DNA of 9,902 nucleotides from JAZNGX01 sp045576675 (GTDB lineage Bacteria > Bacillota > Clostridia > Monoglobales > Firm-18). The notes beneath the pieces are model-generated. The model had not been told where the DNA came from and did not search any database. It was given only the letters and a program-made list of their open reading frames with translations. Numbering within the stretch: the first letter of the stretch is position 1; each line of letters starts with the position of its first letter. Where the stretch lies: the NCBI GenBank assembly GCA_045576675.1, contig JAZNGX010000033.1:1-9902 (forward strand). Direction: 5' to 3'. Positions 5,830-9,902 of the stretch are shown one piece after another. A program made the position numbers and the translations under genes.

Positions 5830-8800
5830 TTATTCGATAGTAATTGTTTTTGCTGCAGAAGTTGCCAATGGAGCAAAGCTGCTTGCATCAGCCATAATAA
5901 ATGCTTTTGCAGTATATTCACCGGCAGCAAGACTGCTTGTGTCAATTGAAGCCTCGTAGAAATCTCCGTTATCTGTTACAGTTGCAAGCTTTGTTCCTGC
6001 AAGCTTACCGCCTTTGTACAATGCAAGCATCACACAAGGAGTTTCATAAGCTCTTAAATCACCGGGCTTATACGCCTTTGCTGTAACAACATCGTTATCT
6101 TTATCATAAGATACTGTTGCACGGATTACACCGTAAACCAACGCATTAATTGCTTTTGTTACTGTTCTGCCGTCCATATCAATTGTTGCTGTGAACACGA
6201 TGTTTCTGTTTACATCGGGGCCGTTAAACACACCATTGTTAACTGTTATGCCTTCAACGTCTGTTGTCCATTCAACATCATATCCGTTTGTAGTTTCGGT
6301 TTTCAAAACTGTATTTGCAGCTGAAATTTCATTTCCGAGTGTAAAGTCTGCAAGCTCATCCATACCTGTATCTGTGTAAATCACAATGTTATCAAGATAA
6401 TATGTGCCAGCGTATGTTCCGCTGTTTGTCATAAACGGTCTTAACACTGATGTGGGTGCTGTTGCTCCTGCTTCAGGTGAGAATTTCAAGCCTGATGCAC
6501 GGCAAACGCCATTGATATAAACATCATATGTCTGTGTTGTTTCATTAATATAAACTGTAAAGTTATATTCCTCGTCAGCCTTCCAGCCCTTTAACAACGG
6601 AACACGCTTGTGGTCGCTGCTGCCTGTACCGCTTGAATGTGCATTTATAGTGTTGCCTATAGCTTCAATCCAAACTGCATTAAGAACACCGCTGCCAACA
6701 AAACCTGCAGCCGCAAAAATAGTATTAATATCAGCAACAGTATCAGCCTTAAAGCTAAAATCTACTGCATAAGTTGTTGGTTCAATATCATACTGCAAAT
6801 AAAGATTTGATCTGTTGCCAACCTTTATTGCTCCATTTTCAACAGATACACCGTTTGCTGATACAGAGCTTAAGTTGCTTCCGACAGTTGAACCCTTTGA
6901 AACACTTGTTGTAGTTGAAAAATCATCAGAATCAATAATTGTTACGCCGGGCTCTGTTCCACCCATAACTACTGCAGGCATTTTCTTTGAAACCAATCTG
7001 CCGTCCAAATCAATTGTTGCTGTGATAACAACTGATGTGTTGCCCTTCGGTGCATTAATAACACCATCAGTGATAGTTACATTACTGTTGTCAGTTGTCC
7101 AAACAATATCATATCCGTTTTCTGTTGTAACAGGAAGCACAACAGATGAAGCAGATATCGGAGATGTCAGATTTGCAACTGATAACTCATCCATACCGGC
7201 ATCTGTATAAATTACAATGTTATCAAGATAATATGTTCCATTGTAGTTACCGCTGTTTGTCATAAACGGTCTTAGTACTGATGCAGGAGCTGTGTCGCCT
7301 GCTTCAGGAGCAAACGCAAGATTTGGAGCAATACAAATACCATTTACATATACATCATAAGACTTAGCTGTTTCATCAATATAAACTGTAAGGTCATACC
7401 ATGTGTCGGCTTTCCAACCATTGTATATAACAACATTCTTCTGGTTGCTGCCTGCACCGCTTACAGCATATAACTTATCGCCTACTGAATAAATTCTTAC
7501 TGCGTTAAGAACACTTGTTCCTACAAGGCCTGCTGCTGAATAGATAGTATTAATATGCTCTACAGTGTCAGCCTTAAAGCTGAAATCGATTGCATATTTA
7601 GCAGGCTCAAGGTCATACTGAAGGTAAAGATTTGCAAAACCAGCAGCTGAACCGGACTTGTTTAGCATAATCATTTCATTTGATACTGAAGCTCCGTTAG
7701 ATGATACCGAACTTAAATATTTACCAACAGTTGCGCCCTTTGCAACACTAGCTGAAGATGATGAAAAATCTTCAGAATCAATTATCGTAACACCTGTCTG
7801 TGCAATTCGTTCAACCTTAATATTATATGGTGCAGATGTTGTTTTTCCACCGTTTGCTACTGTTGCAGTAAGTGCAACATTAATGTCGGCTGCTGTGCTT
7901 CTTGTAACCACACCTGTTTCAGTGTTGATTACAGCAGGATTTGAGCTTTCCCATGAAATAGCAAGACCGTTTGAAGCAATTTTGGGCAATGCAATTGTAT
8001 CTTCTGCAATAACTCCGCCATACTTATTTATTTCAGCCGCAGCTTCATTAAGAGCTGTTTCTTTTGTATCTGTGTACAGCTTATAGTCATCAATATAATA
8101 TCTTGATGTACCTGCATTGTTATTAATCCTGAACATTCTGCCGAATGAAGTTAAGCCTTCTTCTAATTTAAGCTGGTTACCTACGCATTTGCCATCGATA
8201 TAAATAGTTTGTGTATGTTTTATCGGGTCAGCATAAATCTTTATATGATATTCCTTATTAGCTTCAATACCATTTACTAACAAAAACTCATTATTTCCAC
8301 CATTTTTTGCATAAAGGTTTCCGCCCTTTGATGAAAGATAAACACCATAGTATTTTTCGTTAATGTCAGTAGCCTGGTAAACTCTGTCAAGGTTCTGAGA
8401 GCCAAGAACAGTCTGGCAGAAAATAAATTCCGTTGTTATTGGAGTTGCGATTTCTTTGCCATCAGGTAGTCTTGCAAACATAGTAGATTTGCTGTCACCA
8501 TCGCCAAATAATAAATATCCGTTATTAGAATCAATCTTACCACCTACAGGATAAGCACCATTTGATGGTAAATAAAGTCCAAAACCTGCAAGTAGCTGAC
8601 CTGCCACCATATTTGAATAAGTATAATCCTCTGAATAGCTGTCAAAATCCTCGTTTACATAAGTAAATACACCGTTATCTTCAACATAAAGCTTTACATC
8701 ATCATAGTTTACTGCAACGCTTCCCTCATAATTGTCAAGAATAATAGGCATTGTAATGTCATCCAATGCATAGTTAAATGGGATGTCATTACCATACTGT

Positions 8801-9297
8801 GCATTATTTACATATACATCATAATTATTATTATCAATATCAACATCAAGCTTTACATAGTACCATGTGTTTGCAGCATATGGTACCAAACTACTCGAGC
8901 TTGAATTTTCGTTCTTTGTTGCAACAATGTTACCACCTGAAAGCTTTAATGTGGGACCGTAGTCATATGAATCAACATCAGCATTCATTGCAAACAAACC
9001 TGCATCTTCTACAGTTGTCTGCATAAACTTAAATTCAACTGCCAGTCTGCCGCTTAATACATTTTCTGAACCCACGATAAAAGTACCACCATCAGCAACA
9101 GTAAGCATATTGTTTTCAGTTGCTGCTCCATCAATATATTTAACCTGTAAATTACCAAACGCAGTGTTCTCCTCATATGTGGGATTTCCGTTAAAATCAA
9201 CATCTGCAATAACTGCGTTCACCGAGTAATCAGCAAAAACAGGACATAGCGATAAAACCATCGCCAATGTAATGAATAAGCTTATTATTCTTTTCAT
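5830..9297 (-). CDS. Secreted multidomain LamG-like / atrophied-Ig protein, 1155 aa
   Basis: A Sec signal peptide covers residues 1-22 (MKRIISLFITLAMVLSLCPV, cleavage after VFA). The mature protein appears to contain LamG/concanavalin-like segments at about 32-207, 212-412, 503-700 and 784-978, each with a WYxxxVxID-like strand followed by YDVYVNG and ending in YYIDDYKLY or YYLDNIVIY. Atrophied bacterial Ig-like segments lie at about 412-496, 700-778 and 980-1056 (ISWESSNPAVI, IVWTTDN, VEWTTD). A final beta domain (1057-1155) carries LAAGEYTAKAFIMADASS. Segments 502-778 and 784-1056 are a tandem duplication. No glycosidase or lyase active site was recognised, and there is no LPXTG or SLH anchor, so a glycan-binding or scaffold role is inferred. 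AAGGAGG lies 8 bases before the ATG. The upstream gene is a partial paralogue, and the AraC regulator follows. Confidence 0.88.
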   Translation of the reverse strand: MKRIISLFITLAMVLSLCPVFADYSVNAVIADVDFNGNPTYEENTAFGNLQVKYIDGAATENNMLTVADGGTFIVGSENVLSGRLAVEFKFMQTTVEDAGLFAMNADVDSYDYGPTLKLSGGNIVATKNENSSSSSLVPYAANTWYYVKLDVDIDNNNYDVYVNNAQYGNDIPFNYALDDITMPIILDNYEGSVAVNYDDVKLYVEDNGVFTYVNEDFDSYSEDYTYSNMVAGQLLAGFGLYLPSNGAYPVGGKIDSNNGYLLFGDGDSKSTMFARLPDGKEIATPITTEFIFCQTVLGSQNLDRVYQATDINEKYYGVYLSSKGGNLYAKNGGNNEFLLVNGIEANKEYHIKIYADPIKHTQTIYIDGKCVGNQLKLEEGLTSFGRMFRINNNAGTSRYYIDDYKLYTDTKETALNEAAAEINKYGGVIAEDTIALPKIASNGLAISWESSNPAVINTETGVVTRSTAADINVALTATVANGGKTTSAPYNIKVERIAQTGVTIIDSEDFSSSSASVAKGATVGKYLSSVSSNGASVSNEMIMLNKSGSAAGFANLYLQYDLEPAKYAIDFSFKADTVEHINTIYSAAGLVGTSVLNAVRIYSVGDKLYAVSGAGSNQKNVVIYNGWKADTWYDLTVYIDETAKSYDVYVNGICIAPNLAFAPEAGDTAPASVLRPFMTNSGNYNGTYYLDNIVIYTDAGMDELSVANLTSPISASSVVLPVTTENGYDIVWTTDNSNVTITDGVINAPKGNTSVVITATIDLDGRLVSKKMPAVVMGGTEPGVTIIDSDDFSTTTSVSKGSTVGSNLSSVSANGVSVENGAIKVGNRSNLYLQYDIEPTTYAVDFSFKADTVADINTIFAAAGFVGSGVLNAVWIEAIGNTINAHSSGTGSSDHKRVPLLKGWKADEEYNFTVYINETTQTYDVYINGVCRASGLKFSPEAGATAPTSVLRPFMTNSGTYAGTYYLDNIVIYTDTGMDELADFTLGNEISAANTVLKTETTNGYDVEWTTDVEGITVNNGVFNGPDVNRNIVFTATIDMDGRTVTKAINALVYGVIRATVSYDKDNDVVTAKAYKPGDLRAYETPCVMLALYKGGKLAGTKLATVTDNGDFYEASIDTSSLAAGEYTAKAFIMADASSFAPLATSAAKTITIE
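6130..6948 (-). repeat. Second copy of the LamG + Ig-like tandem unit
   Basis: Codes for residues about 784-1056 of the 1155-residue protein. It begins GVTIIDSDDF and matches the preceding copy along its length. Residues 951-983 agree with 674-706 at 29 of 33 positions, and the nucleotides are also closely alike (ACAATGTTATCAAGATAATA near 6380 and 7215). Confidence 0.85.
6964..7794 (-). repeat. First copy of the LamG + Ig-like tandem unit
   Basis: Codes for residues about 502-778, beginning GVTIIDSEDF. It is the upstream partner of the unit at 6130-6948, separated from it by only five residues. The offset between aligned residues drifts from 282 to 277, so small deletions have occurred since duplication. 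Confidence 0.85.
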
Positions 9298-9336
9298 ATA
9301 TATTATCCTCCTTTTGTAGGCTTTTACTCCTTTATT

Positions 9337-9362
9337 CCCACCAAAGCATATGCTTTGGTGGG
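9337..9362 (-). repeat. Perfect 26-base palindrome between the two paralogous secreted-protein genes
   Basis: CCCACCAAAGCAT is followed directly by its exact complement, giving a GC-rich stem. On the minus strand it is followed by AATAAAGGAG rather than a T-run, so it is not a standard terminator. It lies 22 bases after the stop of the upstream gene and 40 bases before the start of the next. Like the hairpin at 5791-5823, it fits an RNA-processing or 3'-end-protecting stem inside one operon. Confidence 0.75.
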
Positions 9363-9383
9363 CGGAGCATTATGTCAGTTATG

Positions 9384-9902
9384 TTATTGTGCTATTTCAA
9401 ATGTAGTTGTAGCAGATTTCATCAAAGGCTTTGATGATGCAAAATCAGCCAGAATCATAGCCTTTGCAGTGTATGTGCCTGCAGGCAATTCACTTATGTC
9501 AACAGTGCTTATATAATTTGTCTGCATTGACGCATAATCTGACTTTTTCACATAATTAAACTTAACCAAATTGCTGCCTCTGTACACTGCTGTTATGAAA
9601 TATGCTTCGTCTTCATATCTCATATCACCTGCACCATATGAAGTACCTGTTACAGTTTTTGCAGCAGTGTCAACCTTTAGAACAGTGTTGATTCGTGAAA
9701 GCACTGTTGCTGCCGGTAATACTGTTGCTGCAAACGGTTTTGAAATTATTCTGCCTTCATAATTAATCGAAGGAACAAATGTTACAGTTCCAACGTTATC
9801 TGTGTAAGCATAAAGTTTTCCGTCAACTGCTTTAATACCAAATTTATCACCTGTCCATGTAATAACATATCCACCTGGTGTTTTTGCTTGGAAGTTTGAT
9901 TT
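9384..9902 (-). CDS. C-terminal 172 residues of a secreted modular protein (partial paralogue)
   Basis: The frame is open from the right edge to TAA at 9384-9386; the start and the N-terminal domains are outside the window. Residues about 1-62 of the visible part (GGYVITWTGDKFGI, then YEGRIISKPFAATV) match the atrophied Ig-like segments of the neighbouring 1155-residue protein. Residues about 70-172 match that protein's C-terminal domain (LPAGTYTAKAMILADFASSK against LAAGEYTAKAFIMADASSFA). A GTG at 9704 could be mistaken for a start, but the homology continues upstream of it, so it is internal. The missing part may carry a catalytic domain, since such C-terminal modules are often attached to carbohydrate-active enzymes in Clostridia. 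It is probably the first visible gene of the operon with the 1155-residue protein and the regulator. Confidence 0.85.
   Translation of the reverse strand, partial: KSNFQAKTPGGYVITWTGDKFGIKAVDGKLYAYTDNVGTVTFVPSINYEGRIISKPFAATVLPAATVLSRINTVLKVDTAAKTVTGTSYGAGDMRYEDEAYFITAVYRGSNLVKFNYVKKSDYASMQTNYISTVDISELPAGTYTAKAMILADFASSKPLMKSATTTFEIAQ

Noticed and set aside
7658..8086. 142-codon plus-strand ORF, with similar ones at 6815-7210 and 6191-6379
   Set aside because: These lie antisense to the repeated segments of the 1155-residue gene and recur because the repeats recur; no ribosome binding sites or recognisable domains.
9241..9250. Possible lipoprotein signal (LSLC) in the 1155-residue protein
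   Set aside because: The residue before Cys is Leu, whereas a lipobox needs a small residue there; a standard signal peptidase I site (VFA) follows.
9384..9704. GTG-initiated 106-residue gene
   Set aside because: The same frame is open to the window edge, and the upstream residues match the Ig-like segments of the neighbour. The GTG is therefore internal to a longer gene.

Overview
The window is AT-rich DNA with AGGAGG-type ribosome binding sites. All supported genes lie on the minus strand, so transcription runs from right to left. The gene content suggests a gut- or rumen-type anaerobic Firmicute (class Clostridia, probably Oscillospirales/Ruminococcaceae-like). It includes secreted proteins with LamG-like, atrophied Ig-like and InlB-type repeats, a YesN-type membrane AraC regulator and a CE15-like esterase. 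This assignment rests on recalled gene style, not on a marker gene.

Layout in order of transcription. (1) 9902-9384: the C-terminal end of a secreted modular protein whose start lies outside the window. (2) 9297-5830: a 1155-residue secreted protein with four LamG-like segments, three atrophied Ig-like segments and a C-terminal domain shared with (1); a LamG+Ig unit is duplicated in tandem. (3) 5760-3625: a 711-residue one-component regulator with two membrane segments, an extracytoplasmic sensor and a C-terminal AraC helix-turn-helix. It ends at a rho-independent terminator (3578-3617). Perfect hairpins without a good T-tract separate (1) from (2) and (2) from (3), which suggests one transcript with internal processing or attenuation. 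(4) 3448-1013: from its own promoter, an 811-residue secreted beta-helix / InlB-like repeat / GLUG-like protein, translationally coupled to (5) 1000-854, a 48-residue small protein not previously listed because of its length. A strong terminator (792-827) closes this unit. (6) 651-1: from a near-consensus promoter, the N-terminal 217 residues of a CE15-like (glucuronoyl esterase type) alpha/beta hydrolase running off the left edge.

The inferred theme is sensing, binding and de-esterifying plant polysaccharide. Secreted modular proteins may bind glycan at the surface, the membrane AraC regulator may sense a product outside the cell, and the signal-less esterase would act on imported oligosaccharides. 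None of the proteins fully inside the window shows an obvious catalytic glycosidase or lyase domain. The most notable items are the 48-residue peptide, the two T-tract-less intergenic hairpins, an 11-base sequence shared by the two promoters, and the tandem domain duplication.
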